Numbered from the stretch's first letter, positions 1 to 6,650 are shown. The stretch: 11,090 nucleotides of DNA from an uncultured bacterium (GCA_943914435.1 CALUBY010000019.1:1-11090), one strand, 5' to 3'. The notes: generated from the sequence alone by a model not told the origin. Numbers and translations: made by a program.

Positions 1-15
1 CGACACAGAGTGTCG
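1..15 (-). terminator. Possible terminator hairpin, cut by window edge
   Basis: A perfect inverted repeat with arms CGACAC and GTGTCG around a 3-base loop lies 18 bases past the stop codon of the secreted-protein gene. It is placed as expected for a terminator of that gene. Any U-tract would lie outside the window, so this cannot be confirmed, and a 6-bp stem alone is weak evidence. Confidence 0.3.
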
Positions 16-33
16 ACCGCCCTTTGCGAACGC

Positions 34-609
34 TCAGTCGCAATCGCCATATTGTCCCGAAGGACGCACGGCGTTGGGATGATTGTCGCGATAGCGCATG
101 TTCCGCTCCTGACGGCGGTGCTTGGACTCGAGGAGTCGGTTCTGGAAAGTGCCAGCCTTGTGGAGCTGGACACCTTGCCAGTTCATCAGGTCGCGGATCC
201 GGATGTCATACCGGTTCGCGGGTTCGTTGTTGCCGACGACCGAATAGACACACCGGTCGCCGTGTCTGAACACATAGGCGTCCAGACACATCCGGCCGTT
301 CTCGCCGCAGCTCATCGCGAAGTCGAGCATGCGGAGCGCCCGGTAGTAGTTCGGGCTGTTCTCGGGACACCTGATGTGCGCGAGACCGTCAGGCGAGAAC
401 GTGACGGTCATACAGTCGCCGACTGTCTGGTAGGAGTCCGGGTTGATGTTGCAGACGGGCGCGCGGCTCACATCGAAATGCGAGCAGAGCGCAGGACGGC
501 GCCATCCGGACAACCGAGGATCGGGCTGGATCGGGTTCTGCTGCGCATGAGCGAAGCAGGCCTGACCCATGAACGCCATAAAGACGCTCAGGAACATGAT
601 GATTCGCAT
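34..609 (-). CDS. Secreted cysteine-rich protein of unknown function
   Basis: This 191-residue protein belongs to no family I recognise. The N-terminus is a classical signal peptide: one Arg, a hydrophobic core (residues 3-20), then AHA before QQ, suggesting signal peptidase I cleavage after residue 22. There is no good lipobox at Cys18. The mature part has eight cysteines (42, 53, 66, 81, 101, 108, 120, 190), an even number consistent with four disulfides in an extracytoplasmic fold. The tail (about 155-191) is basic and polar, and there is no further membrane segment. The start is supported by a Shine-Dalgarno GGAGT seven bases upstream, unlike the other genes here, and by an upstream promoter (689-661). 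It sits alone after the dnaK terminator. Hand-counting one 60-base line gave about 60% G+C against about 52% in a dnaK line, hinting at a different origin. A long antisense ORF covers the same bases, but the signal peptide, Shine-Dalgarno and promoter favour this strand. Confidence 0.72.
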   Translation of the reverse strand: MRIIMFLSVFMAFMGQACFAHAQQNPIQPDPRLSGWRRPALCSHFDVSRAPVCNINPDSYQTVGDCMTVTFSPDGLAHIRCPENSPNYYRALRMLDFAMSCGENGRMCLDAYVFRHGDRCVYSVVGNNEPANRYDIRIRDLMNWQGVQLHKAGTFQNRLLESKHRRQERNMRYRDNHPNAVRPSGQYGDCD

Positions 610-616
610 TGAAGGA

Positions 617-621
617 ACTCC
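617..621 (-). promoter_or_regulatory. Shine-Dalgarno site of the secreted-protein gene
   Basis: GGAGT on the minus strand, seven bases before the ATG at 609. It is the only clear Shine-Dalgarno sequence I find among the genes whose start lies in this window, and it fixes the start of the secreted protein. Confidence 0.6.
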
Positions 622-660
622 GTATTGCGCGTCCCGAAGGACCCAAGTAACGTACTATTA

Positions 661-689
661 ATAATATACCATAAGTACACAAAAGTCAA
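661..689 (-). promoter_or_regulatory. Sigma70-type promoter of the secreted-protein gene
   Basis: The -35 box TTGACT (689-684) and -10 box TATTAT (666-661) are separated by 17 bases, and each matches consensus at 5 of 6 positions. The start point would be near 654, giving a leader of about 45 bases that contains a short stem capped by UUCG (642-631) and the Shine-Dalgarno site. The first four bases of the -35 box are the end of the preceding terminator stem. Confidence 0.6.
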
Positions 690-717
690 TACCCGAAGCG
701 TGAGCTTCGGGTATTGA
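686..717 (-). terminator. Terminator hairpin after dnaK
   Basis: A perfect 14-bp inverted repeat with a 4-base loop, the arms centred on ACCCGAAGC and GCTTCGGGT. It begins 24 bases past the dnaK stop codon. On the minus strand it is followed by CTTTTGTG, a short U-tract, so it reads as an intrinsic terminator of the grpE-dnaK unit. The T-run past it on the plus strand (729-732) is set off by several bases. Confidence 0.75.
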
Positions 718-740
718 ACAATCCCCTTTTACGACACTAT

Positions 741-2642
741 CTACTGCTTTGGCCCGTCTCCTTCTGTGAACTCAGCGTCCGTTGCGGGTGCTTCTGTTGC
801 AGCAGCTTCCTCAGGAGCTGCCCCTTCTGTCTTTGACTCCTCCTTCATCATGGCTTCGCCAATCTTTGAGAGCGAGGTTGAGAGGTCCTCAGAAGCGGTC
901 TTAATGGCGTCCATATTCTCACCTTCACGCGCAGTGCGTAGTAGAGCAATCTTTTCGTTCACCTCAGTGACAACTTCTGCAGGTGCCTTCTCGCCCGCGT
1001 CCTTGATTGCCTTTTCTGCAGTGTAGATCATCTGCTCGGCAAGATTCTTTGCTTCAACAAGTTCCTTACGCTTTGCGTCCTCGCCTGCGTGCACTTCAGC
1101 ATCTGCCTTCATCTTCTCGATGTCTGCTTCTGAAAGGCCGGTGGAGCCTTCAATGCGGATAGACTGTTCCTTGCCGGTGGTCTTCTCTACTGCCTTAACA
1201 GTGAGGATGCCGTTTGTGTCGAGGTCAAACGATACTTCAACCTGCGGGAGTCCGCGAGGCGCTGGTGGAATACCATCAAGCATGAAGCGTCCAAGAGACT
1301 TGTTGTCTGCGGCCATAGCGCGCTCACCCTGGGTGATGTGAATCTCTACGCTTGTCTGGTTGTCCGCGGCGGTAGAGAACACCTGGCTGCGCGACGTTGG
1401 TACGGCAGTGTTGCGCTCGATAAGTTTGGTTGCAACGCCTCCCATAGTCTCAATCGAAAGAGAGAGCGGAATAACGTCCACAAGAAGAATATCCTTCACG
1501 TCTCCCTGAAGGATACCTGCCTGGATAGCGGCACCAATAGCAACCACCTCATCCGGGTTTACGTCACGGTGCGGCTTCCTGCCAAAGAGCTTTTCAACCT
1601 CTTCCTGAATCTTTGGCATGCGGGTCTGTCCACCGACGAGAATAACTTCGTTTACATCGCTCGCCTTAATACCTGACGCCTCCAGTGCGCGCTTTGTAAT
1701 ATCAATGGAGCGCGTGATGTACTCGTCTGCAAGAGACTCGAGATTGGCACGGGTAAGCTTAACCAACAGGTGTTGAGGATTACCATCGCTACCAACGGTG
1801 ATGAATGGAATGTTTACTTCCGTCTCACTTGAGGTTGAGAGCTCGTGCTTCGCTTTCTCAGCACCCTCATCAAGGCGCTGAAGAGCGAGCGGGTCCTTGG
1901 TAACATCGATACCTGACTCCTTCTTAAACTCTTCTGCGAGGTAGCGAACAATCTTCTGGTCGATGTCGCGCCCACCCATGTGGCTGTCACCGTCAGTCGA
2001 CTTAACCTCAATAACGTCATCCCCTACTTCAAGTACCGAGACATCGAATGTTCCTCCTCCGAAGTCATAGACGACAATCTTCTCCTCCTTCTTCTTGTTA
2101 AAGCCGTATGCAAGTGCGGCAGCGGTTGGCTCGTTAATGATGCGAAGCACCTCAAGGCCTGCAACCTGGCCCGCAGCCTTGGTTGCTGCGCGCTGTGCAT
2201 CGTCGAAGTACGCAGGAACGGTAATGACCGCCTGAGTGATAGTCTCGCCAAGCTTCTTCTCGGCGTCTGCTTTCATCTTAGAGAGAATCATTGCTGACAC
2301 CTCTTCTGGTCGATAGTCTTTTTCGCCAAGACGCACTTCTACGCCGCCGTTAGGACCAGACTTAATCTCATACGGAACAACATCCTTGTCTTTTGTGACT
2401 ACGTCGTCCGTAAAGGAGTGACCCATGAAGCGCTTGATACCGTAGATGGTATTTTTTGGGTTGGTTACCGCCTGGCGCTTTGCGAGTGTTCCAACAAGAC
2501 GCTCGCCATTCTTGGCGATGCCTACCACTGAAGGAGTGGTGCGCGTACCCTCAGCGTTTTCAAGAACGCGAGGCTCTCCGCCCTCCATGATTGCCATGGC
2601 TGAGTTCGTGGTTCCGAGGTCGATTCCGAGGATCTTTCCCAT
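741..2642 (-). CDS. dnaK: Chaperone protein DnaK (Hsp70)
   Basis: This is a full-length 633-residue Hsp70, an ATP-driven cytosolic chaperone that binds exposed hydrophobic stretches of client proteins. The ATPase domain (about 1-383) has the phosphate-1 motif DLGTTNS at 8-14, the phosphate-2 motif DFGGGTFDVS at 193-202 and the adenosine motif VGGQTRMP at 336-343. The interdomain linker is DILLVDVIPLSL (384-395). The substrate-binding beta domain and helical lid follow, then an acidic, Ala-rich tail (about 604-633) ending GDGPKQ rather than the proteobacterial EEVKDKK-like tail. One variation is GGRDID at 223-228, where most family members have GGEDFD. It lies 108 bases after grpE, its exchange factor, and is probably cotranscribed with it. 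dnaJ is not in the window. No Shine-Dalgarno precedes the start (TTCACTATG). Identity is certain; cotranscription and regulation are inferred. Confidence 0.98.
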   Translation of the reverse strand: MGKILGIDLGTTNSAMAIMEGGEPRVLENAEGTRTTPSVVGIAKNGERLVGTLAKRQAVTNPKNTIYGIKRFMGHSFTDDVVTKDKDVVPYEIKSGPNGGVEVRLGEKDYRPEEVSAMILSKMKADAEKKLGETITQAVITVPAYFDDAQRAATKAAGQVAGLEVLRIINEPTAAALAYGFNKKKEEKIVVYDFGGGTFDVSVLEVGDDVIEVKSTDGDSHMGGRDIDQKIVRYLAEEFKKESGIDVTKDPLALQRLDEGAEKAKHELSTSSETEVNIPFITVGSDGNPQHLLVKLTRANLESLADEYITRSIDITKRALEASGIKASDVNEVILVGGQTRMPKIQEEVEKLFGRKPHRDVNPDEVVAIGAAIQAGILQGDVKDILLVDVIPLSLSIETMGGVATKLIERNTAVPTSRSQVFSTAADNQTSVEIHITQGERAMAADNKSLGRFMLDGIPPAPRGLPQVEVSFDLDTNGILTVKAVEKTTGKEQSIRIEGSTGLSEADIEKMKADAEVHAGEDAKRKELVEAKNLAEQMIYTAEKAIKDAGEKAPAEVVTEVNEKIALLRTAREGENMDAIKTASEDLSTSLSKIGEAMMKEESKTEGAAPEEAAATEAPATDAEFTEGDGPKQ

Positions 2643-2657
2643 AGTGAAATTGCTAGT

Positions 2658-2720
2658 TTAATAACGATTCTTTAGCACTCTATAAAATTGCTGCCCGTTC
2701 TTTCGCACTGATTTCTTCAT
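2658..2720 (-). CDS. Possible 20-codon basic ORF between grpE and dnaK
   Basis: An ATG-TAA reading frame in the grpE-dnaK gap encodes MKKSVRKNGQQFYRVLKNRY, a very basic 20-residue peptide with no acidic residue. It ends 15 bases before the dnaK start. It could be a translated leader controlling dnaK, or chance, since a 108-base gap easily holds such an ORF. There is no Shine-Dalgarno, but most real genes here lack one too. I know of no named family. Confidence 0.2.
   Translation of the reverse strand: MKKSVRKNGQQFYRVLKNRY
2672..2680 (-). promoter_or_regulatory. CIRCE half-site (possible HrcA operator remnant)
   Basis: GAGTGCTAA on the minus strand is identical to the right half of the CIRCE operator (TTAGCACTC-N9-GAGTGCTAA), the HrcA-binding site of heat-shock operons. 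It lies 29 bases upstream of dnaK. The expected left half (2698-2690) reads ACGGGCAGC and matches at only two of nine positions, so this is a half-site at most. It also lies within the 20-codon ORF. Confidence 0.25.
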
Positions 2721-2723
2721 TTT

Positions 2724-2742
2724 ACGCTTCCTACAGAAGCGT
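2724..2742 (-). other. Small hairpin in the grpE-dnaK gap
   Basis: A 7-bp perfect inverted repeat (ACGCTTC and GAAGCGT) with a 5-base loop starts eight bases past the grpE stop codon. On the minus strand it is followed by AAAATG, not a T-run, so it is not an intrinsic terminator. It may be an mRNA processing or stability element, or an attenuator setting the grpE to dnaK ratio. Confidence 0.35.
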
Positions 2743-2750
2743 TCAAGTCC

Positions 2751-3305
2751 CTACCCTTCGAAGCTTCCAACACGCACCTTTGCTGCTCGCACAACGACGT
2801 CACCTGCCTTCCATCCGGGCTCAAGCACTGCGGTTACGGTGTCATCTTTCTCTTTCGTCTCAACCGGGTCCTGACCAAGTGCTTCGTAGAGCATTGGATC
2901 AAAGACGTCACCAACCGCACCAAACGTGGTGAGTCCAAGACTTCCTGCTGCGTCATGGAGTTGCTTTGCAATAGCCTGAAACGACTCGGGAATCTCACCA
3001 TGTGCCTCAGCGCGCCCCAGGGTGTCCATGACGGTTATGAATGCGCGGGATGCCTTAAGTGATCCGAGTTTGATAGCATCCGCCTTTTCCTCGTCAAAGC
3101 GTTTAAGAGCATTTACGTAGTCTGCCTTTGCGCGCTGCCACCCGTCGAGGTGCTCTTTGCTTTCTTGTTTAGCCTGCGCGAGTTCCGCTCGTAGCTTCTT
3201 AAGTTTTTCATCGAGACGGGACTCCTGCTCTTCAAGATCGACGTCACTCATACCGTCTTCTTCCTGTCCGTCTCGCTCTAGGTTGATGTCATTGGTGTCA
3301 TCCAT
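2751..3305 (-). CDS. grpE: Nucleotide exchange factor GrpE
   Basis: This 184-residue protein is the DnaK cochaperone, which opens the DnaK nucleotide cleft to release ADP. The acidic N-terminal segment (1-30) leads into a long charged coiled coil (about 25-75) containing the GWQRAKADYVNALKRF stretch typical of GrpE. A four-helix dimer region follows, then the beta domain that contacts DnaK, with GDVFDPMLYEAL at 132-143 (the family usually has His where Tyr is here) and VLEPGWKAGDVVVRAAKV at 160-177. It lies directly upstream of dnaK, which fits the role. A promoter sits so close that the ATG at 3305 would give an almost leaderless mRNA. Met19 (3251) is an alternative start, but the promoter position favours 3305. 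No Shine-Dalgarno is visible. Confidence 0.96.
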   Translation of the reverse strand: MDDTNDINLERDGQEEDGMSDVDLEEQESRLDEKLKKLRAELAQAKQESKEHLDGWQRAKADYVNALKRFDEEKADAIKLGSLKASRAFITVMDTLGRAEAHGEIPESFQAIAKQLHDAAGSLGLTTFGAVGDVFDPMLYEALGQDPVETKEKDDTVTAVLEPGWKAGDVVVRAAKVRVGSFEG

Positions 3306-3313
3306 ATATAAAG

Positions 3314-3342
3314 ACTATGCCTGAAAGAATACCTGTAGTCAA
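3314..3342 (-). promoter_or_regulatory. Sigma70-type promoter of grpE-dnaK
   Basis: The -35 box TTGACT (3342-3337) lies 17 bases from a -10 box CATAGT (3319-3314), which matches consensus at 4 of 6. Only eight bases separate the -10 box from the grpE ATG at 3305, so transcription would begin about 0-3 bases before the start codon. No heat-shock operator is seen here. Confidence 0.5.
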
Positions 3343-3361
3343 AAATGCCCCAGACGAAAGA

Positions 3362-3898
3362 TTATAATCCTTGGTTATAGAGATTGCACCGCGTAAGGTT
3401 TAGGTTTGAATAGGTACTGCCTCCAAGCTTCGTGCCAAACGGACACGTAATATCGCCTTCGAATATGACAATTATTTCATACCCCTCGCCACTTGTGCGG
3501 TACATAGGACCAAAGGTTTTATTCGAAGGGCCTGGAATCTTAGTGACGTCGATATAGGACGCAAGAGCAGTGCGGAAATCATTTGATGCGGAACTGTTTT
3601 CATTAAAATTCACATTGTTCCAACAGGTCCCATCCTGGAATCCGGTGCCGATACATGCCCACGTACTTGTCCCTCCCGGATACGTGCCATTTGCGGTGTG
3701 ATACAGCGCAAGTGCTTTTTGATATTCCTTAATCTGCACGGCGTAACTTGCGTTACGTGCGCGCTCTCGAGCGACGTTCAAGGATGAGAGAATGACGGCA
3801 GAAAGAATACCAATGATGGCAATCACCACCAGAAGTTCAATAAGGGTGAACCCCTTCGCGGCGCTGCGAGAAGTGTTTCTCCACCTGTGCGGCAACAT
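3362..3898 (-). CDS. Type IV pilin-like protein (prepilin)
   Basis: This 178-residue type IV pilin/pseudopilin-like protein has the prepilin cleavage site KGFTLIELLVV: the prepilin peptidase would cut after Gly16 and methylate Phe17, and the conserved Glu is at +5 (Glu21). The hydrophobic helix runs from 17 to about 40 and continues amphipathically through NVARERARN to about 65. The globular part has four cysteines (82, 92, 152, 171), enough for two disulfides, plus the aromatic and Gly/Ser/Asn-rich segments common in minor pilins. The 16-residue leader has five Arg/Lys, typical of type IIa-like prepilins. No pilus ATPase, PilC or peptidase gene is nearby, so it is an orphan here. It is expected in the cytoplasmic membrane and then in a surface fibre for attachment or DNA uptake, which is inferred from the family. 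No Shine-Dalgarno; an extended -10 box lies six bases upstream of the ATG. Confidence 0.9.
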   Translation of the reverse strand: MLPHRWRNTSRSAAKGFTLIELLVVIAIIGILSAVILSSLNVARERARNASYAVQIKEYQKALALYHTANGTYPGGTSTWACIGTGFQDGTCWNNVNFNENSSASNDFRTALASYIDVTKIPGPSNKTFGPMYRTSGEGYEIIVIFEGDITCPFGTKLGGSTYSNLNLTRCNLYNQGL

Positions 3899-3904
3899 GT
3901 AAAA

Positions 3905-3913
3905 ATACTAGCA
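3905..3913 (-). promoter_or_regulatory. Candidate extended -10 promoter of the pilin gene
   Basis: TGC followed by TAGTAT (4 of 6 to consensus) forms an extended -10 element with no good -35 box. It ends six bases before the ATG at 3898, so a normal start point would fall on the A of the start codon, a leaderless transcript. Confidence 0.35.
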
Positions 3914-3953
3914 CACGGGTGCAGCTCCATTTCGTCTCGATTTTTATGACGTA

Positions 3954-4346
3954 CTACTCAGTGGTGTCTCCCAAGAACTCCTCGTGATCCTTTTCTGCAT
4001 CCTTCTTGGTTGCGTGCACGACATCATCCTTGTGGTGTGGGGTCGCATATATCGAATAGAGCTTTAGAGGCTCTTCTCCCGTGTTGGTTACGTTATGCTT
4101 GGTGCCTGCCGGGATAACGAGCGCAATACCGTCTGCAAGGGTGTGCTTCACGCCATCAAGTTCGGCAACGCCGTCACCTGACTCAATACGAATGAACTGA
4201 TCCTGCCCGTGCACCTCCATGCCAATATCTTCCTTTGCGGGAATGCTCATAACAACCAGCTGCATGTACGAAGCGGTGTACAGCACTTCACGGAAGTTCT
4301 CGTTGTCGAGCGTCTTGCCCTCAATGTCTACAGTGAATCCTTTCAT
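3954..4346 (-). CDS. Small cupin-domain protein
   Basis: A 130-residue single-domain cupin. Cupin motif 2 is a perfect match, with Gly73, Pro79, Gly81, His84 and Asn88 in GIALVIPAGTKHNVTN. Motif 1 is partial: EVHGQDQFIRIESGDG supplies His46, Gln50 and Glu54, with no clear second histidine, so the metal site is probably His/Gln/Glu/His-like. The C-terminal tail ATPHHKDDVVHATKKDAEKD is charged and His-rich, as in small bacterial cupins of unknown substrate. No signal peptide or membrane segment, so it is probably cytosolic. It follows the ribosomal operon's terminator and precedes the pilin gene, and neither neighbour reveals a substrate. Function could be a small enzyme (isomerase or dioxygenase) or a ligand sensor; I cannot choose. 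A -10 box TATACT lies 34 bases upstream. No Shine-Dalgarno. Confidence 0.88.
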   Translation of the reverse strand: MKGFTVDIEGKTLDNENFREVLYTASYMQLVVMSIPAKEDIGMEVHGQDQFIRIESGDGVAELDGVKHTLADGIALVIPAGTKHNVTNTGEEPLKLYSIYATPHHKDDVVHATKKDAEKDHEEFLGDTTE

Positions 4347-4380
4347 ACAATAGATAGTGGTTAACTCATTACTCTCTTCT

Positions 4381-4386
4381 AGTATA
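4381..4386 (-). promoter_or_regulatory. Candidate -10 box of the cupin gene
   Basis: TATACT (5 of 6 to consensus) lies in the 113-base gap between the rpsI terminator and the cupin start, with no convincing -35 box at 16-18 bases. Its position just past the terminator makes a promoter here likely, since the cupin gene needs its own start. Confidence 0.35.
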
Positions 4387-4414
4387 CGTCACTAGACCTG
4401 AATGCTTCATGAAA

Positions 4415-4444
4415 GCAAAAACCTCGATTGCTCGAGGTTTTTGC
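4415..4444 (-). terminator. Intrinsic terminator of the ribosomal operon
   Basis: A perfect 13-bp hairpin with arms GCAAAAACCTCGA and TCGAGGTTTTTGC and a 4-base loop starts 15 bases past the rpsI stop codon. The U-tract (TTTTTGCTTTC) lies partly in the descending arm. The arms are nearly symmetric, so it could also stop plus-strand transcription, though no plus-strand gene is present. Confidence 0.85.
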
Positions 4445-4459
4445 GGTGTGTCGTTTGGT

Positions 4460-4864
4460 TTAACGCTTGGACCACTGTGGGCTCTTGCGGGCCTTTCGAA
4501 GACCTGGCTTCTTACGCTCTACTGCACGAGGGTCGCGGGTAAGGAATCCTGCTGCCTTAAGGGCGGTGCGGCTTCCCTCCTCCATCTGAGTGAGTGCACG
4601 AGAGATAGCGTGTCGCACAGCAACAGCCTGCGCGCTCTTGCCTCCTCCCTGTACGCGAGCGAGTACTTCGTAGTTGTTCTTATGCTCTTCAACACGAAAT
4701 GCGTCGCCGGTAATGGACTCGCGTTCTGCAGTATTGAAATACTCACGCGCATCCATGCCGTTAACGGTAACGGAGTTCTTGTCTGCAGGGGTTAGCTTAA
4801 CGCGAGCCGATGCGGTCTTGCGACGGCCGACTGCAGTGACATAGGACTTAGTGTTCTCGGGCAT
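4460..4864 (-). CDS. rpsI: 30S ribosomal protein S9 (uS9)
   Basis: A 134-residue uS9, a small-subunit head protein whose C-terminal tail reaches toward the P-site tRNA. The N-terminal part has AVGRRKTASARVKL (11-24), the family signature GGGKSAQAVAVRHAISRAL spans 73-91, and the C-terminus ends SPQWSKR, preserving the terminal Lys-Arg that contacts tRNA. It starts four bases after the rplM stop codon, the usual rplM-rpsI pairing, and is the last gene of the operon, followed by a terminator. No Shine-Dalgarno is seen, so translational coupling with rplM is likely. Confidence 0.98.
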   Translation of the reverse strand: MPENTKSYVTAVGRRKTASARVKLTPADKNSVTVNGMDAREYFNTAERESITGDAFRVEEHKNNYEVLARVQGGGKSAQAVAVRHAISRALTQMEEGSRTALKAAGFLTRDPRAVERKKPGLRKARKSPQWSKR

Positions 4865-4868
4865 AGAA

Positions 4869-5246
4869 TTAATCGGTGATGGTAAGGCGCTTCATACGTT
4901 CCTTGCGGAGCTTGTTGCGAGGAATCATGCCGTCTACGGCCCTCCAAAGCGCTTCGCTCACACCCTTCTTCATAAGAAGGTTAGAGAGCGAGGTGATGCG
5001 AAGACCACCTGGATAGCCAGTATAGCGAGTATACTCCTTACCCTTGATGCGCTTCTCGGTCATGACGAGCTGCTTGGCGTTCACGATTTCGACTTCCACC
5101 GGAAGAACCTCGTTCTGCACGTAGTGTGCTGACTTCTTGCCAAGGAGTACGGATGCAGCCTCAGACGCAACGCGTCCAAGAGAACCGCCAGCGGCATCGA
5201 TAGTGTAGAGCGTGCGCTCTCCTTTCTGTGTTTTGGTAGTAGTCAT
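4869..5246 (-). CDS. rplM: 50S ribosomal protein L13 (uL13)
   Basis: A 125-residue uL13, a large-subunit protein that binds 23S rRNA early in assembly. Motifs include TIDAAGGSLGRVASEAASVL (15-34), GKKSAHYVQNEV (36-47), YTRYTGYPGGLR (72-83) and AVDGMIPRNKLRKERMKRL (103-121). It lacks about 15-20 residues of the C-terminal tail of the E. coli protein. I place the start at the ATG at 5246, four bases after rplQ stops. A longer frame to 5294 would overlap rplQ by 44 bases and add 16 residues unlike the family. It is followed after four bases by rpsI. Confidence 0.96.
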   Translation of the reverse strand: MTTTKTQKGERTLYTIDAAGGSLGRVASEAASVLLGKKSAHYVQNEVLPVEVEIVNAKQLVMTEKRIKGKEYTRYTGYPGGLRITSLSNLLMKKGVSEALWRAVDGMIPRNKLRKERMKRLTITD

Positions 5247-5250
5247 ACTC

Positions 5251-5601
5251 TTATACGAATGCGATATAGGCGGATTTCTTTCCATCAACACCAACGGCGC
5301 GCTTTACGATACGGGTGTATCCTCCAGGGCGCTCAGTGTAGCGAGGGGCAATGGTTGCGAAGAGTTTTGCGGTCGACTCGTCGTCATTACCAAGACGGGC
5401 AGCAACAAGGCGACGATTTGCTACTGAATCAACACGTGCGTGTGATACAAGCTTCTCGATAAGCGGGCGAAGCTCTTTTGCCTTTGCCTCGGTAGTCGAG
5501 ATACGCTCGTGGATGATCAAAGAGCGCATGAGTGAACGCATCAGCGCTACTCGCTGATCATGCGGTCGTCCGAACGTCCTTCCTTTGTGCTGGTGGCGCA
5601 T
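5251..5601 (-). CDS. rplQ: 50S ribosomal protein L17 (bL17)
   Basis: A 116-residue bL17, a bacterial large-subunit protein. The N-terminus MRHQHKGRTFGRPHDQRVAL matches the family's MRHxxxGRxLgRxxxHRxAL pattern, though the usual His is Gln here. Next come RSLIIHERISTTEAKAKELRP, the conserved core (27-46), and a C-terminal GGYTRIVKRAVGVDGKKSAYIAFV region (93-116), the first part of which is the family's GGYTRI motif. It follows rpoA as in E. coli and Bacillus, and stops four bases before rplM. Confidence 0.97.
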   Translation of the reverse strand: MRHQHKGRTFGRPHDQRVALMRSLMRSLIIHERISTTEAKAKELRPLIEKLVSHARVDSVANRRLVAARLGNDDESTAKLFATIAPRYTERPGGYTRIVKRAVGVDGKKSAYIAFV

Positions 5602-5652
5602 AATGCTTGTTTTAACACGAATCCTGGTTCAAGTCCAAATCGTCTCTAATAG

Positions 5653-6606
5653 TTACCCCTTAAGCTCAAGACCGAGAAGGTCGAGGGCCTCACGAATGTC
5701 AACAACGGCCTTCTCGCCGACGCCGTCGAGCTCAAGAAGCTGCTCGGCTGTCTTCTTAACGAGGCCACCGACAGTCTTTATGCCTGACTCAACAAGAACC
5801 TCGGTAACACGTGCCGAGAGGCCAAGTTCGTCAATCTTCATCTTCGTTACGTCCTTTGCGGTCGACGCCTTTTCTGATGAGTCCGATGAAATCATTCCTG
5901 AGATGCTCTCGGAAGATTCCTCCTGGAAACCGATAACCGCAGAAAGCTGCTGGATCATGGTCTCAATAGAGCGCTCAAGTGCCTCGCGCGGAGTGATGGT
6001 GCCGTTTGTCTCGATGAGGATGCGGAGACGGTTGAAGTCAGTACGATCACCAACGCGCATGTTTTCTACCTCGTAGTTTACGCGGCGGATTGGTGTGAAG
6101 GTTGCGTCAAGGGCAATAGTGCCAATGTCTACCTTCTCCTTGGTAAGAACTTCACGGGCGACGTATCCAAGACCGCGCTCGATAGTTGCCTCAAGCTCAA
6201 ACGCAACCTTTCCAGACACATCAGCAATGTGCATGTCTGGGTTTGCAATTTCAACCTGGCTTGGAAGCTTGAAATCACCTGCGGTGACCTGCTTTGGACC
6301 CTTTACAGAAAGTGAAATGGTCTGTGCCTCGTCACCATGAAGCGAGAAGTGTACGCGCTTTAGGTTAAGAAGTACTTCCATAACAGACTCGCGCACTCCT
6401 TCCATCGTCGCGAATTCATGCGAGACACCCTCAATCTTTACTGAGGTAACCGCAGCACCCGGAAGAGATGCGTGAATAATGCGGCGAAGTGAGTTGCCGA
6501 GCGTGTGGCCGTAGCCTGGATAGAGCGAATCTATCTCGTAAATACCCTGAACGCCTTCTTCAGAGACGACGCGGGGCTTAGAGGGGAGCGTAATGTGGTA
6601 TTCCAT
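5653..6606 (-). CDS. rpoA: RNA polymerase alpha subunit
   Basis: A full-length 317-residue alpha subunit, which dimerises to nucleate RNA polymerase assembly. The N-terminal domain (1 to about 228) has the dimerisation and beta-binding segment GYGHTLGNSLRRIIHASLPG (31-50) and GVSHEFATMEGVRESVMEVL (60-79). A Ser/Glu-rich linker (about 229-252) leads to the C-terminal domain (255-317) with LGLSARVTEVLVESGIKTVG; Arg266 corresponds to the UP-element-binding arginine of E. coli (Arg265). The helix-hairpin-helix stretch ELDGVGEKAVVDIREAL is at 292-308. It lies between rpsD and rplQ, the usual place. The intact C-terminal domain suggests UP-element or activator contacts are retained. Confidence 0.99.
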   Translation of the reverse strand: MEYHITLPSKPRVVSEEGVQGIYEIDSLYPGYGHTLGNSLRRIIHASLPGAAVTSVKIEGVSHEFATMEGVRESVMEVLLNLKRVHFSLHGDEAQTISLSVKGPKQVTAGDFKLPSQVEIANPDMHIADVSGKVAFELEATIERGLGYVAREVLTKEKVDIGTIALDATFTPIRRVNYEVENMRVGDRTDFNRLRILIETNGTITPREALERSIETMIQQLSAVIGFQEESSESISGMISSDSSEKASTAKDVTKMKIDELGLSARVTEVLVESGIKTVGGLVKKTAEQLLELDGVGEKAVVDIREALDLLGLELKG

Positions 6607-6650
6607 GACTCAATCGTTAAACCAACAATGGTGCTGAACTAATAAGAAAC

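Noticed and set aside
10..612. 200-residue open frame on the plus strand opposite the secreted-protein gene
   Set aside because: It has no signal peptide, domain, promoter or Shine-Dalgarno. The minus-strand frame has all but the domain, and high G+C lengthens antisense frames.
5247..5294. Longer N-terminus for rplM (16 extra residues)
   Set aside because: It would overlap rplQ by 44 bases and adds residues unlike uL13; the ATG at 5246 sits four bases past the rplQ stop.
5629..5639. GGTTCAAGTCC, resembling a tRNA T-loop, between rpoA and rplQ
   Set aside because: The T-stem does not pair beyond three base pairs, no D-arm, anticodon arm or acceptor stem fits, and upstream bases are the rplQ start.
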